This document shows positions 43,161 to 51,305 of a stretch of 64,000 nucleotides of DNA, piece by piece. The notes beneath the pieces were generated by a model. The model ran no database searches. It saw only the letters and a list, made by a program, of their open reading frames with translations, and was not told where the DNA came from. The number at the start of each line of letters is the position of its first letter. Position 1 is the first letter of the stretch. A program made the position numbers and the translations under genes. Origin of the DNA: Williamsia sp. CHRR-6 (GTDB taxonomy: Bacteria > Actinomycetota > Actinomycetes > Mycobacteriales > Mycobacteriaceae); the NCBI RefSeq assembly GCF_018474015.1, contig NZ_JAHCSG010000001.1, positions 1,116,001 to 1,180,000 on the forward strand. Reading direction: 5' to 3'.

Positions 43161-44434
43161 CAGATGCCTTCCCATTCGGTCTCGTCGGTGAGTTCGACCA
43201 GGGCCGCCAGCAGACGGTCGAGGTCGGCGCGGTCGGTTCCCAGTCCGAAGCTGACCCGCACCGCACCGTCGGGACAACCCAACTTGGACAACAACGGGTG
43301 GGCGCAGAAACGTCCATCGCGCACCCCGATCCCGTGAACGTCGTTGAGGTACTCGGCCACGGCCCGCGGAGAGTGTCCGGCCACGGTGAACGCTGCGATG
43401 CCCACCCGATCTGCGTCGCACGCAGACGACCAGAGGGACAACCGCGCCACGCCGGCGATGCTGTCGAGTCCGGCTTCGAGGTGGCGGCGCAGATCTCGTT
43501 CTTGGGCTTCGATCGTCGCGAAGCCGATGACCTCGATCGCCCGGCATGCCGCAGCGATGGCGATGGCGCCCAACACGTTCGGAGTTCCTGCCTCGTGACG
43601 CGCGGGTCCGTTGTGCCAGCGCACCGACACCTCGGCGTCCACGTCCACCGTCGCCCCGCCGCCGGCGAGGTAGGGCTGGGCCGCGTCCAACCAATCGCCC
43701 CGCCCGGCCAGCACCCCCGCACCGAACGGCGCGTACAGCTTGTGTCCGGAGAACACCAGGTAGTCGATGTCGTCATCGACCAACGACACCGCCCGGTGCG
43801 GCGCCAGCTGAGCGGCGTCGATCAGGATGCGGCTGCCCGCCGCGTGCGCGAGCGCGGCCAGACGTCGCACCGGCAGCACCTCGCCGGTCACGTTGGATGC
43901 TCCGGTGACGGCCAGCAACGACGTGGGTGCGGCCGCCAACGCCTCGCTCAGCCGCGCACATGTCTCGTCGATGGTGGCACCGGAGGCAACGACCCGCGCA
44001 CCGTATCGCTTCCAGGGCAACAGGTTTGCGTGGTGCTCGATGTCGAGGACCACCACCGAGCCCGGCACGGCCCCAGCCAGCAGGTTGATCGCGTCGGTGG
44101 TGTTGCGGGTGAACACGACATGATCACCCGCGCGGGCCCCGATGAACTCGCGCACCGTCTCTCGCGCCGCCTCGTAGCGAGCGGTGGTGCGCTGTGAGAG
44201 GTATCCGGCGCCCCGATGCACGCTGGCGTACTCGGTGAGCGCCGTGCCGATCTCGGCGGCCACCGCGGTCAGCGCCGGCGCGCTCGCGGCGTAGTCGAGG
44301 TTGGCGAATCGCACTGTCGCGCCACGGCATTCGACGGCGGTGTCAGCGCCGACGACCTCGGCCAGCGGGCGACGGTCGGAAGTCGCAACAGCGGTGGTGG
44401 GGCACGCCAGACGGCGCAGGGTGGGGGTGCTCAC
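43160..44434 (-). CDS. Cysteine desulfurase-like class V aminotransferase
   Basis: 424 aa PLP enzyme. The Schiff-base Lys is in FSGHKLYAPFGAGVL, the PLP-binding Asp in GSRILIDAAQLAPH, and N-x-T-D-A-I-N-L-L earlier; a Cys (RDGRFCAHPLL) lies where SufS-type desulfurases carry the catalytic Cys. Overall it resembles the SufS/CsdA-like lyases of actinobacteria, but no suf or nfs partner is adjacent, so it could act on a different substrate. Start GTG 44434 with GAGAGG upstream. Divergent from isochorismate synthase. Confidence 0.8.
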   Translation of the reverse strand: MSTPTLRRLACPTTAVATSDRRPLAEVVGADTAVECRGATVRFANLDYAASAPALTAVAAEIGTALTEYASVHRGAGYLSQRTTARYEAARETVREFIGARAGDHVVFTRNTTDAINLLAGAVPGSVVVLDIEHHANLLPWKRYGARVVASGATIDETCARLSEALAAAPTSLLAVTGASNVTGEVLPVRRLAALAHAAGSRILIDAAQLAPHRAVSLVDDDIDYLVFSGHKLYAPFGAGVLAGRGDWLDAAQPYLAGGGATVDVDAEVSVRWHNGPARHEAGTPNVLGAIAIAAACRAIEVIGFATIEAQERDLRRHLEAGLDSIAGVARLSLWSSACDADRVGIAAFTVAGHSPRAVAEYLNDVHGIGVRDGRFCAHPLLSKLGCPDGAVRVSFGLGTDRADLDRLLAALVELTDETEWEGI

Positions 44435-44651
44435 AGCACAGTTCCTCTCGGGTCGTGGGACCCGATCGAGACGATGCGGATCCGCGCTTGTGCGCGTCGA
44501 GGCTCCGACGCTCACCTGGTCGTCACCCGGAGCACCCCACCGCGGAGGAGGGTTGCCGATCAGCAAGCCGGGGCTGTGCGCTGATACTCATGACCTGGAG
44601 ACGAGGATGACGGCTGCGTGGTCGATGTGTCAACTCCCACGTCCGGGTTGC

Positions 44652-44664
44652 GATCACCGTGATC
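44652..44664. promoter_or_regulatory. Palindrome in the isochorismate synthase promoter
   Basis: GATCACCGTGATC (6-bp arms, one central base) lies 16 bases upstream of TAGCGT (44680-44685), a -10 candidate six bases before GTG 44692. An operator is likely by position; it does not match the IdeR box consensus. Confidence 0.45.
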
Positions 44665-44691
44665 TGATCGGCCCACGGGTAGCGTCGAGGT

Positions 44692-45816
44692 GTGAGGTTT
44701 CTGTTGTCCCGCCCACACGGGCGCACCACCGCGTCGACGGTCGATGCGCGGTTCGACCGGGCGCAGGACGCGGTGGCCGCCATCAGTGCAGCCCGGAGGG
44801 CTGGTCGGCGGATCGCGGTGGTGGGGGCGCTGTCATTCGACGCGGGTTCACCCGAGCGCATCCATCCCGACGCCCTCTACGCAGTGGCTGATCTATCCCA
44901 TTCGGGCACCGACATCATTGCCCCGCAATCATTCTCACCGTCGGTCAGCCTGCTTCAATCGGTTCCGGCCCCGGCGGTACACCGGGATCGGGTGGCCCGC
45001 GTCATCGAGCGGATCGCAGCCGGTGAAGCGTCGAAGGTGGTACTGGCCCGCACCCTGCGGCTGAGGGCCGACGAACCGCTGGACGTCGATGCGCTGGTGG
45101 CGGCCCTGGCCGCAACCAACCCCGAGCGCAACGCTTTTCGGGTCGACCTCGATGCCGCCGGGCCGACCTTCCTCGGCCACACGCTGGTGGGCGCGAGCCC
45201 GGAGTCTTTGGTACGCAAGGTGGGCGACACGGTGACCTGTCATCCGTATGCCGGGTCGGCGGCCCGCTCGACAGATCCGACTCTCGACGCCCAGCGCGCC
45301 GAGTCACTCCTGGACTCGGCCAAGGACCGCCACGAGCACCGGATCGTGGTGGAGCACATCCGAGAGGCGTTGGCGCCCATCGCCGCCCAACTCAGCGTCC
45401 CCGACGAGCCGGTCCTGCTGAGCACCGGGGAGATGTGGCATCTGGCCACACCCATCGAAGCTCGGCTGCGCGACGGGTCGTTGAGCGCGCTGGACCTCGC
45501 GCTGCGGCTGCATCCCACTCCGGCCGTCTGCGGCACTCCGACCGCGGTGGCCCGCCACATCATCACCGAGGTGGAGGAGCCGCGCGGATTTTACGCCGGT
45601 GCGGTGGGTTGGTGTGACGAGGCCGGGGACGGCGAATGGATGGTGTCGATCCGATGCCTGGAACTCGACGCCGACCGCCAGACGATGTCGGCCTCGGCCG
45701 GCGGCGGCATCGTGGCCGCATCCGACCCAGCTGCCGAACTGGCCGAGACTGGAGCCAAGTTCGCCACCGTCCTACGGGCGTTGGGATGCCCCGACCTGCT
45801 GCGCGACGAGGCCTGA
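44692..45816 (+). CDS. entC: Isochorismate synthase
   Basis: 374 aa chorismate-binding enzyme. VIERIAAGEASKVVLARTLRL, FLGHTLVGASPESLVRK, the HPYAGSAARSTD loop, KDRHEHRIVVEHI and the PTPAVCGTP/GFYAGAVGW segments define the isochorismate/salicylate synthase group; the A-G-x-x-R pattern fits EntC/DhbC rather than anthranilate synthase. It makes isochorismate for salicylate or 2,3-dihydroxybenzoate siderophores, or menaquinone. No siderophore genes adjoin. GTG 44692 looks leaderless. Converges on metZ with one base between stops. Confidence 0.88.
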   Translation: MRFLLSRPHGRTTASTVDARFDRAQDAVAAISAARRAGRRIAVVGALSFDAGSPERIHPDALYAVADLSHSGTDIIAPQSFSPSVSLLQSVPAPAVHRDRVARVIERIAAGEASKVVLARTLRLRADEPLDVDALVAALAATNPERNAFRVDLDAAGPTFLGHTLVGASPESLVRKVGDTVTCHPYAGSAARSTDPTLDAQRAESLLDSAKDRHEHRIVVEHIREALAPIAAQLSVPDEPVLLSTGEMWHLATPIEARLRDGSLSALDLALRLHPTPAVCGTPTAVARHIITEVEEPRGFYAGAVGWCDEAGDGEWMVSIRCLELDADRQTMSASAGGGIVAASDPAAELAETGAKFATVLRALGCPDLLRDEA

Positions 45817-45817
45817 C

Positions 45818-47017
45818 CTACAGGGCCTGATCGAGGTCGGCGAGCAGGTCGTCGACCCCTTCGAGCCCCACCGACAGCCGAACCACGCTGTCGGACAGGC
45901 CGATCGCCGCGCGGCCCTCAGGTCCCATCGCGCGATGGGTGGTGGTCGCCGGGTGGGTGATCAGCGACTTGGAGTCTCCGAGGTTGTTGGAGATGTCGAC
46001 GATCCGCATGCGATCGAGCACCTCGAACGCACGTTGCTTGCCCACGACACCACCGCGTCCGGCGAGCTCGAAGGTGACCACCGAACCGCCGCCGGTCATC
46101 TGCCGCAGCGCCAGGTCATGCTGCGGATGCGACTGCAGGAAGGGATATTTGACCCACGCCACGCGCGGGTCGTCCTCCAGGAACTGCGCCACCTGCAGCG
46201 CGGAGGCGACCATCGCATCCACCCGCAGCCGCAGCGTCTCCAGGCCCTTGAGCAGGGTCCATGCGTTGAACGGACTCAACGCGGGTCCGGTGTGACGCAT
46301 CAGCGTCTGCACCGGGCCGTCGATGTACTCCTTGGACCCCAGCACGGCGCCGCCCATCACCCGACCCTGACCGTCGATGTGTTTGGTGCCGGAGTAGACG
46401 ACCACATCGGCGCCCAGCTCGAAGCCACGCTGCAGCAGCGGGGTGGCGAAGACGTTGTCCAACACAACTTTTGCCCCGGCCGCGTGGGCCAGCTCGGTCA
46501 CCGCGGCCACGTCGACGAGCGTCTGCATCGGGTTGGAGGGGGTCTCGAAGAAGACCGCGGTGGTGGGCACCGAGAGCGCCTGCTCCCACTGTGCGAGGTC
46601 CTCACCGTCGACGAACACCGTCTCGATGCCCCACCGCGGCAGGATCTCGTTGCACACCACAAAGCACGATCCGAACAGACTGCGGCCGGCGACCAACCGG
46701 TCACCGGCTTTGAGCAACGCACCCAACGCCACGAACACCGCAGCCATGCCACTGGCGGTGGCGAAGCAGGCTTCGGCGCCGTCGAGCAGCCGCAGACGCT
46801 CTTGGAACATGGCCACGGTGGGATTGCCGTAACGGGAGTAGACGAATCGTTCGTCCTCGCCGGTGAAGGCACGTTCGGCCGCTGCGGCCGAGGAGTAGAC
46901 GTAGCCGGAGTTGAGGAACATCGCCTCAGAGGTCTCCTCGAAACCTGAGCGCATCAGGCCACCGCGCACCCCGATGGTCTCCGGCGACACCCCGTCGGGC
47001 AGCTCAGCGCCGTTCAC
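45818..47017 (-). CDS. metZ: O-succinylhomoserine sulfhydrylase
   Basis: 399 aa Cys/Met-metabolism PLP enzyme: FVYSRYGNPTV, the GADVVVYSGTKHIDGQGRVMGG Schiff-base Lys region, ETPSNPMQTLVDVAAVTELAH and SLGDSKSLITHP-type NLGDSKSLITHPATTTH. It makes homocysteine from O-succinylhomoserine and sulfide. GTG 47017 overlaps the rhodanese stop (GTGA). Rhodanese followed by metZ is the order of Rv0390-Rv0391, supporting a shared sulfur-supply role. Confidence 0.92.
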   Translation of the reverse strand: MNGAELPDGVSPETIGVRGGLMRSGFEETSEAMFLNSGYVYSSAAAAERAFTGEDERFVYSRYGNPTVAMFQERLRLLDGAEACFATASGMAAVFVALGALLKAGDRLVAGRSLFGSCFVVCNEILPRWGIETVFVDGEDLAQWEQALSVPTTAVFFETPSNPMQTLVDVAAVTELAHAAGAKVVLDNVFATPLLQRGFELGADVVVYSGTKHIDGQGRVMGGAVLGSKEYIDGPVQTLMRHTGPALSPFNAWTLLKGLETLRLRVDAMVASALQVAQFLEDDPRVAWVKYPFLQSHPQHDLALRQMTGGGSVVTFELAGRGGVVGKQRAFEVLDRMRIVDISNNLGDSKSLITHPATTTHRAMGPEGRAAIGLSDSVVRLSVGLEGVDDLLADLDQAL

Positions 47018-47427
47018 GACTGCCGCCAGGGCAGACCGATGGCCTTCCACCCGACCGCACCGCGGTGCCCGTCGGCGTCGAGTCCACCTTCGAATCCCTC
47101 GGACACGTTGTACGCCTTGGTGATCCCGTCGGCGGTGGCGGCTTGGGCGGCGCCTACCGACCGTTGTCCAGACCGGCACAGGAACAGCACCGTGGTGTCG
47201 TCGGCGACCCCGGCGTCACGCAGCTGTTCGACGAAGTAGGGGTTTCTGGCCCCGTCGGGGAAGCTGACCCACTCGACCAGCACGACCTGTTTGTCGATCT
47301 CGGACAGCTCGGGGAGGCCCACATAGGCCCATTCGGCACGGGTCCGTACGTCCACCAGCACGGCCGAAGGGTCGGACACCAGCATGTCCCACGCCTGTTG
47401 CGGGGTGACATCTCCTGCGTAGCTCAT
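47014..47427 (-). CDS. Rhodanese-like sulfurtransferase upstream of metZ
   Basis: 137 aa single-domain rhodanese with an intact active-site loop C-R-S-G-Q-R-S (LFLCRSGQRSVGAAQ) and the VLVDVRTRAEWAYVGLPEL entry. It carries persulfide sulfur, and its translational coupling to metZ suggests it supplies or senses sulfide for homocysteine synthesis. ATG 47427, nine bases after the upstream membrane-protein gene. Confidence 0.9.
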   Translation of the reverse strand: MSYAGDVTPQQAWDMLVSDPSAVLVDVRTRAEWAYVGLPELSEIDKQVVLVEWVSFPDGARNPYFVEQLRDAGVADDTTVLFLCRSGQRSVGAAQAATADGITKAYNVSEGFEGGLDADGHRGAVGWKAIGLPWRQS

Positions 47428-47436
47428 CGGGCAAGC

Positions 47437-47928
47437 CTAGGGGACCTTGGGCGCGCCGCAGACCTTCCAGGTCTCTCCGTCACGCGCAAGGGTGAGCGGG
47501 AAGATGGTGGTGTCGGGCTTGTCGTTGTAGTGCCAGTGCACGTTGGCCGTGGCGGTGGTGCCGTTGATGGCCGTCTCGGTGATGTCGGTGATGACGATGT
47601 TGCCGTTGCCCGCACGCGCCGCGCGGGTGTCGTCGGCGAACTGCTGCTGAGTGGGAAAGCCGCTCGCGGCAACATCTTTCGAGCAGGACGCCTTCTGGAA
47701 GTTCTGGTAGTTCAGGGCGTTCTTGGCGGTGTAGTAGTCGTTGATCGCCCGGGTCACCTTGGCCGGTTCGGTGAGGCGGTCCGACGCCGGGCGCACGATG
47801 TGCATGATGCCGACCGCACCGACCACGATCACCACGACGGCCACGGCGATGATGAACGGCAGCGCCGCTTTCCACCCGGGGGTCGGTTGGTCGGCGTCAT
47901 CGGTGAGCGACGAGGAATCGGTGGCCAT
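47437..47928 (-). CDS. Membrane-anchored protein with an extracytoplasmic NTF2/lumazine-like domain
   Basis: 163 aa. A single helix (ALPFIIAVAVVVIVVGAVGIMHIV, residues about 22-45) anchors a small external domain with two Cys (KASCSKDV, WKVCGAPKV) that resembles the DUF4878/NTF2-like domains of mycobacterial membrane proteins. Function unknown. TAGAAT (minus strand, 47935-47940) six bases before ATG 47928 suggests a leaderless start. First gene of a run with the rhodanese and metZ. Confidence 0.65.
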   Translation of the reverse strand: MATDSSSLTDDADQPTPGWKAALPFIIAVAVVVIVVGAVGIMHIVRPASDRLTEPAKVTRAINDYYTAKNALNYQNFQKASCSKDVAASGFPTQQQFADDTRAARAGNGNIVITDITETAINGTTATANVHWHYNDKPDTTIFPLTLARDGETWKVCGAPKVP

Positions 47929-47973
47929 GACGGCATTCTATCCACCGGCCAACACAGCGAGCAGGTGTGGTAG

Positions 47974-47992
47974 TAAGTACAGGCTTACCTAA
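47974..47992. promoter_or_regulatory. IdeR/DtxR-type iron box before the FecB-like gene
   Basis: TAAGTACAGGCTTACCTAA matches the 19-bp consensus TTAGGTTAGSCTAACCTAA at 14 positions. It overlaps a second element, CCTAAATTAGG, on the right. Iron-loaded IdeR bound here would shut off the FecB-like gene, 24 bases downstream. Confidence 0.7.
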
Positions 47993-48015
47993 ATTAGGCA
48001 ACCCTGAGGAGACCG

Positions 48016-49035
48016 ATGATCCACCGCACCCGATCACCCCGACGCATCGCCACGGCAGGTGCGATGGCCGCCGTCGTGGTCACCGCGATCGCCACCGGAT
48101 GCGCTGCGCCCCGAGATTCTTCCGGCGGATCGGCGGTGAGCATCGAATCGGGCGCTTTACCGGTGACCGTCGAGCACCGCTACGGCACCACCACCATCAG
48201 TCGTGCACCGGCACGGGTCGCCGCACTCGGCGCGGGCGACGCCGACACTCTGTTGGCGCTGGGCATCGTGCCCACCACGATGGTTCCGTTCACCGACCCC
48301 GCCGCCGCCCGCATCGTGGAGCCGTGGAACGAGAAACTGCTCGGATCGTCGCGACCGGTGATTTTGGGTCAGGCCAGCTCGGATCTGGGCTCGGTGCTGC
48401 CGGCTGCGCTGGCCACCGACCCCGACCTCGTCATCGCGATGAACAACGCCGTCAGCCGTGGCCAGTACGACACGCTGAGCAAGGTGGCCCCCACCGTGGT
48501 CCGGCCCGCACAGGCTCAGGACTGGCAGATCCCCTGGGCCACACAGGCTTCAGAGATCGGGAAGGCCGTGGGCAAACCCGCCGAGGCGGCTCAGCTGGTG
48601 CGCGCGACCGAGCAGGTGTTCACCGATGCCGTAGCCGCTCATCCGCAGCTACGCGGACGGACCGGCGCGGTGGTCACCGCATCGGCCGATGGCGGGGTGT
48701 CGATCTACAGCCCTGGTGACGGTCGCGGACAGATGCTGAGCGCGTTGGGTCTCACCTTCCCCACCACCCTGCAGGGCACGCTGACCAATGGGTTCTACGG
48801 CTCGATCTCGGCCGAGAACCTGGGGCTGCTGGGTTCGCTGGACAAGCTGGTGGTGGTCGACTGGCAGGGGTCCAGCGATCGACTGCGGGCGAATCCGGCT
48901 TTCGCCGCACTCGACGTGGTCACGCGTGGCGACGTGGTGTTCCTCGACACCCAGGCCGGCAGTGCGATGTCGGTGCCCACCGTGTTGACCATCCCGTGGG
49001 TGGCGGCAAAGTTGGTGCCCGGCCTGGCCTCGTGA
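48016..49035 (+). CDS. Iron-siderophore ABC transporter substrate-binding lipoprotein (FecB-like)
   Basis: 339 aa. A twin-Arg-containing start (TRSPRRIATAGAMAAVVVTAIATGC) ends in a lipobox Cys29, followed by a class III binding-protein fold: RVAALGAGDADTLLALGI, LVIAMNNAVS, GGVSIYSPGDGRGQMLSALG, LVVVDWQG. It should capture ferric siderophores or heme outside the membrane. ATG 48016 has GAGGAG upstream, and an IdeR box controls it. The FecCD permease and ATPase that probably complete it lie at 56.2-59.0 kb under a second IdeR box. Confidence 0.9.
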   Translation: MIHRTRSPRRIATAGAMAAVVVTAIATGCAAPRDSSGGSAVSIESGALPVTVEHRYGTTTISRAPARVAALGAGDADTLLALGIVPTTMVPFTDPAAARIVEPWNEKLLGSSRPVILGQASSDLGSVLPAALATDPDLVIAMNNAVSRGQYDTLSKVAPTVVRPAQAQDWQIPWATQASEIGKAVGKPAEAAQLVRATEQVFTDAVAAHPQLRGRTGAVVTASADGGVSIYSPGDGRGQMLSALGLTFPTTLQGTLTNGFYGSISAENLGLLGSLDKLVVVDWQGSSDRLRANPAFAALDVVTRGDVVFLDTQAGSAMSVPTVLTIPWVAAKLVPGLAS

Positions 49036-49047
49036 CCCCGCGCCCCC

Positions 49048-49109
49048 GTCGACCGTGCCGAAAACACGCGTCCACCGTGCCGAAAACACGCGTCCACCGT
49101 GCCGACGGG
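49048..49109 (+). repeat. Three sense repeats GTCSACCGTGCCGAAA after the FecB-like gene
   Basis: Units at 49048, 49070 and 49092 with 22-nt period: GTCGACCGTGCCGAAAACAC, GTCCACCGTGCCGAAAACAC and a copy diverging after GTCCACCGTGCCGA. They start 12 bases after the stop and read away from it. Confidence 0.9.
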
Positions 49110-49123
49110 TGCGCCCGGGAGGC

Positions 49124-49230
49124 TTTCGGCACGGTCGGCTGGACGTTTCGGCACGGTCGACGCCTTACTTGGGCACGGTCGGCTGGACGTTTCGGCACGG
49201 TCGACGCCTTACTTCGGCACGGTCGACGCC
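49124..49230 (-). repeat. Five inverted repeats before the end of the GtrA gene
   Basis: On the plus strand, TTTCGGCACGGTCGGCTGGA (49124) alternates with TTTCGGCACGGTCGACGCCT-type units at 49146, 49169, 49190 and 49213, periods 21-23. The last ends two bases before the GtrA stop at 49233. On the minus strand each reads GTCSRCCGTGCCGAAA away from that gene. Confidence 0.9.
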
Positions 49231-49232
49231 GG

Positions 49233-49694
49233 TCAGAACAGGCCGCGCAGCGTGAGGAACCGGAACAGCCCAGCCGCTGCGGTGGCGCTGATCACCACCG
49301 CCCCCGACAGCAGCACGCTGGGGTGCGTGGTGGTTGCGTGCAGGGTGGCCAGCGCCGCCGAACTCAGGATCAGGCCCACGACAGCCAACCCGCCACCCTC
49401 CCACTGGGCGGTGAACCAGTCGACGCGGTCACAGGCCCGGAAGGTGATCTGGCGGTGCAACTCGGTGGCCAACGCTGTGGAGGTGATGGTCCCGACGAGG
49501 TTGGCGATCATGGCGCTGCCGGGCGCCAGGGTGACGAACAGGGCCAGGTAGACGATGTTGCTGGCTCCGCCGACCGCGACGAAGCGGGTGAACTGCGCGC
49601 CGGCCCGATTTGATCGCAGCCACGCCATCGCAGCTGCAGACGCGTGGTCGACGGGTGTACCGACCGGCACCGAACCCGCGACCTGCGTGCTCAT
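49233..49694 (-). CDS. GtrA-family membrane protein
   Basis: 153 aa, four transmembrane helices in the GtrA pattern: QFTRFVAVGGASNIVYLALF, IANLVGTITSTALATELHRQITF, GGGLAVVGLILSSAAL, SGAVVISATAAAGLFRFLTLR. GtrA proteins help move lipid-linked sugars across the membrane for cell-wall glycan synthesis. The usual glycosyltransferase partner is not adjacent. Confidence 0.85.
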   Translation of the reverse strand: MSTQVAGSVPVGTPVDHASAAAMAWLRSNRAGAQFTRFVAVGGASNIVYLALFVTLAPGSAMIANLVGTITSTALATELHRQITFRACDRVDWFTAQWEGGGLAVVGLILSSAALATLHATTTHPSVLLSGAVVISATAAAGLFRFLTLRGLF

Positions 49695-49841
49695 CGCTCA
49701 CCTCGAACCATGCCGCAACGATACTTGTGCTCTACACATTTTTCCACCGCGGGTACCGAGCACCTGCCCGAACTGCAGATTTCGTTCGCAATTTATGCTG
49801 AAGACACCACCGAACCCCGATGACAGGCAGATCCGAGTCCC

Positions 49842-51260
49842 ATGAGTGATCAGACCACGAGTGATCAGACGCAGTCCGACACCGCGACGACCCCCGCCGA
49901 CCGCCCGTTGCGCGTGGCCATCGTCGGAGCAGGACCGGCAGGCATCTACGCCGCCGACGCGCTGATGAAATCCGAGCTCCCAGCCGGGGTGTCGATCGAC
50001 CTGTACGAGCGGATGCCTGCTCCGTTCGGCCTCATCCGATACGGCGTGGCACCCGATCACCCCCGGATCAAGGGCATCATCACCGCGCTGCACAAGGTGC
50101 TCGACAAGCCGCAGGTGCGACTGTTGGGCAACGTCGACTACGGCACCGACCTCACCCTCGACGACATCCGCGCCCACTACGACGCAGCCATCTTCTCCAC
50201 CGGCGCCACCGACGACCGCAGCCTGGACATCCCCGGGATCGACCTCGACGGCTCCTACGGCGCAGCGCATTTCGTGGCCTGGTACGACGGTCACCCCGAT
50301 TTCCCACGTACCTGGCCGCTGGAGGCCGAGAAGGTGGCGGTGATCGGGGTGGGCAACGTCGCACTCGACGTGGCGCGAGTGTTGGCCAAGACCGGGGACG
50401 AGTTGCTGCCCACCGAGATCCCACCGAACGTCTATGAGGGACTCAAAGCCAACAAGGCTCTTGAGGTGCACGTGTTCGGTCGCCGTGGTCCAGCGCAGGC
50501 CAAGTTCACCCCGCTGGAACTCAAAGAACTCGACCATTCACCGAACATCGAGGTCATCGTCAACCCTGAGGACATCGACTACGACGAGGGTTCGGCGGTG
50601 GCGCGACGTAGCTCGAAGATCACCGACCAGGTGGCCACCATCATCGAGGACTACGCCATCCGCGAGCCCGGCGACCGCCCGCACAAACTGTTCCTACACT
50701 TCTTCGAATCCCCCGTGGAGATCCTCGGCGAGGACGGCAAGGTGGTCGGGATCCGCACGGAGCGAATGGAATTGGACGGCACCGGCAACGTCAAGCCGAC
50801 CGGCCGAACCACGGACTGGGAGGTGGGTGCGGTGTACCGCGCGGTGGGCTACCACTCGGACAACCTGCCGGCCATCCCGTTCGACGATCAGGCCGGTGTC
50901 ATACCGAACGAGGCCGGTCGTATCTTCGACGAGGGCGAGCACCTGACCGGGCTGTACACGACCGGGTGGGTCAAGCGCGGTCCGGTGGGGCTCATCGGCC
51001 ACACCAAGGGCGATGCCAACGAGACCGTCGAATGCATCCTCGAGGACATGCGTGAGGGTCGGCTGAACACCCCCTCGGCACCGGATGAGGCCGCGGTCGT
51101 CGACCTACTGGAGTCGCGGTCCATCCCCTTCACCACCTGGGACGGCTGGTATCGGCTCGACGAGCACGAGCGCGCGTTGGGCGAGGCCGAGGGCCGCGAA
51201 CGCATCAAGGTGGTCGAGCGTGAGGAAATGCTCGCCGCCTCCGAACCCGACAAGGTGTGA
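49842..51260 (+). CDS. fprA: Ferredoxin/adrenodoxin-type NADP+ reductase FprA
   Basis: 472 aa, adrenodoxin-reductase family like M. tuberculosis FprA. FAD loop VAIVGAGPAGIYAADAL, PFGLIRYGVAPDHPRIKGI, NADP loop VAVIGVGNVALDVARVL and the C-terminal GWVKRGPVGLIGHTKGDA are intact. It passes electrons from NADPH to ferredoxins such as those serving P450s. The first 15 residues (MSDQTTSDQTQSD) contain a near-duplicate MSDQT/SDQT. The last codons and stop are the first of three 20-nt tandem repeats. Confidence 0.94.
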   Translation: MSDQTTSDQTQSDTATTPADRPLRVAIVGAGPAGIYAADALMKSELPAGVSIDLYERMPAPFGLIRYGVAPDHPRIKGIITALHKVLDKPQVRLLGNVDYGTDLTLDDIRAHYDAAIFSTGATDDRSLDIPGIDLDGSYGAAHFVAWYDGHPDFPRTWPLEAEKVAVIGVGNVALDVARVLAKTGDELLPTEIPPNVYEGLKANKALEVHVFGRRGPAQAKFTPLELKELDHSPNIEVIVNPEDIDYDEGSAVARRSSKITDQVATIIEDYAIREPGDRPHKLFLHFFESPVEILGEDGKVVGIRTERMELDGTGNVKPTGRTTDWEVGAVYRAVGYHSDNLPAIPFDDQAGVIPNEAGRIFDEGEHLTGLYTTGWVKRGPVGLIGHTKGDANETVECILEDMREGRLNTPSAPDEAAVVDLLESRSIPFTTWDGWYRLDEHERALGEAEGRERIKVVEREEMLAASEPDKV

Positions 51261-51300
51261 CCGAACCAGACAAGGTGTGACCGAACCAGACAGGGTGTGA
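51241..51300 (+). repeat. Three 20-nt tandem repeats spanning the fprA stop codon
   Basis: CCGAACCCGACAAGGTGTGA (51241), CCGAACCAGACAAGGTGTGA (51261) and CCGAACCAGACAGGGTGTGA (51281). The first encodes the last FprA residues (EPDKV) plus TGA; the other two repeat the same stretch and stop codon in the untranslated gap before the convergent regulator gene. Confidence 0.95.
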
Positions 51301-51305
51301 CCGAG

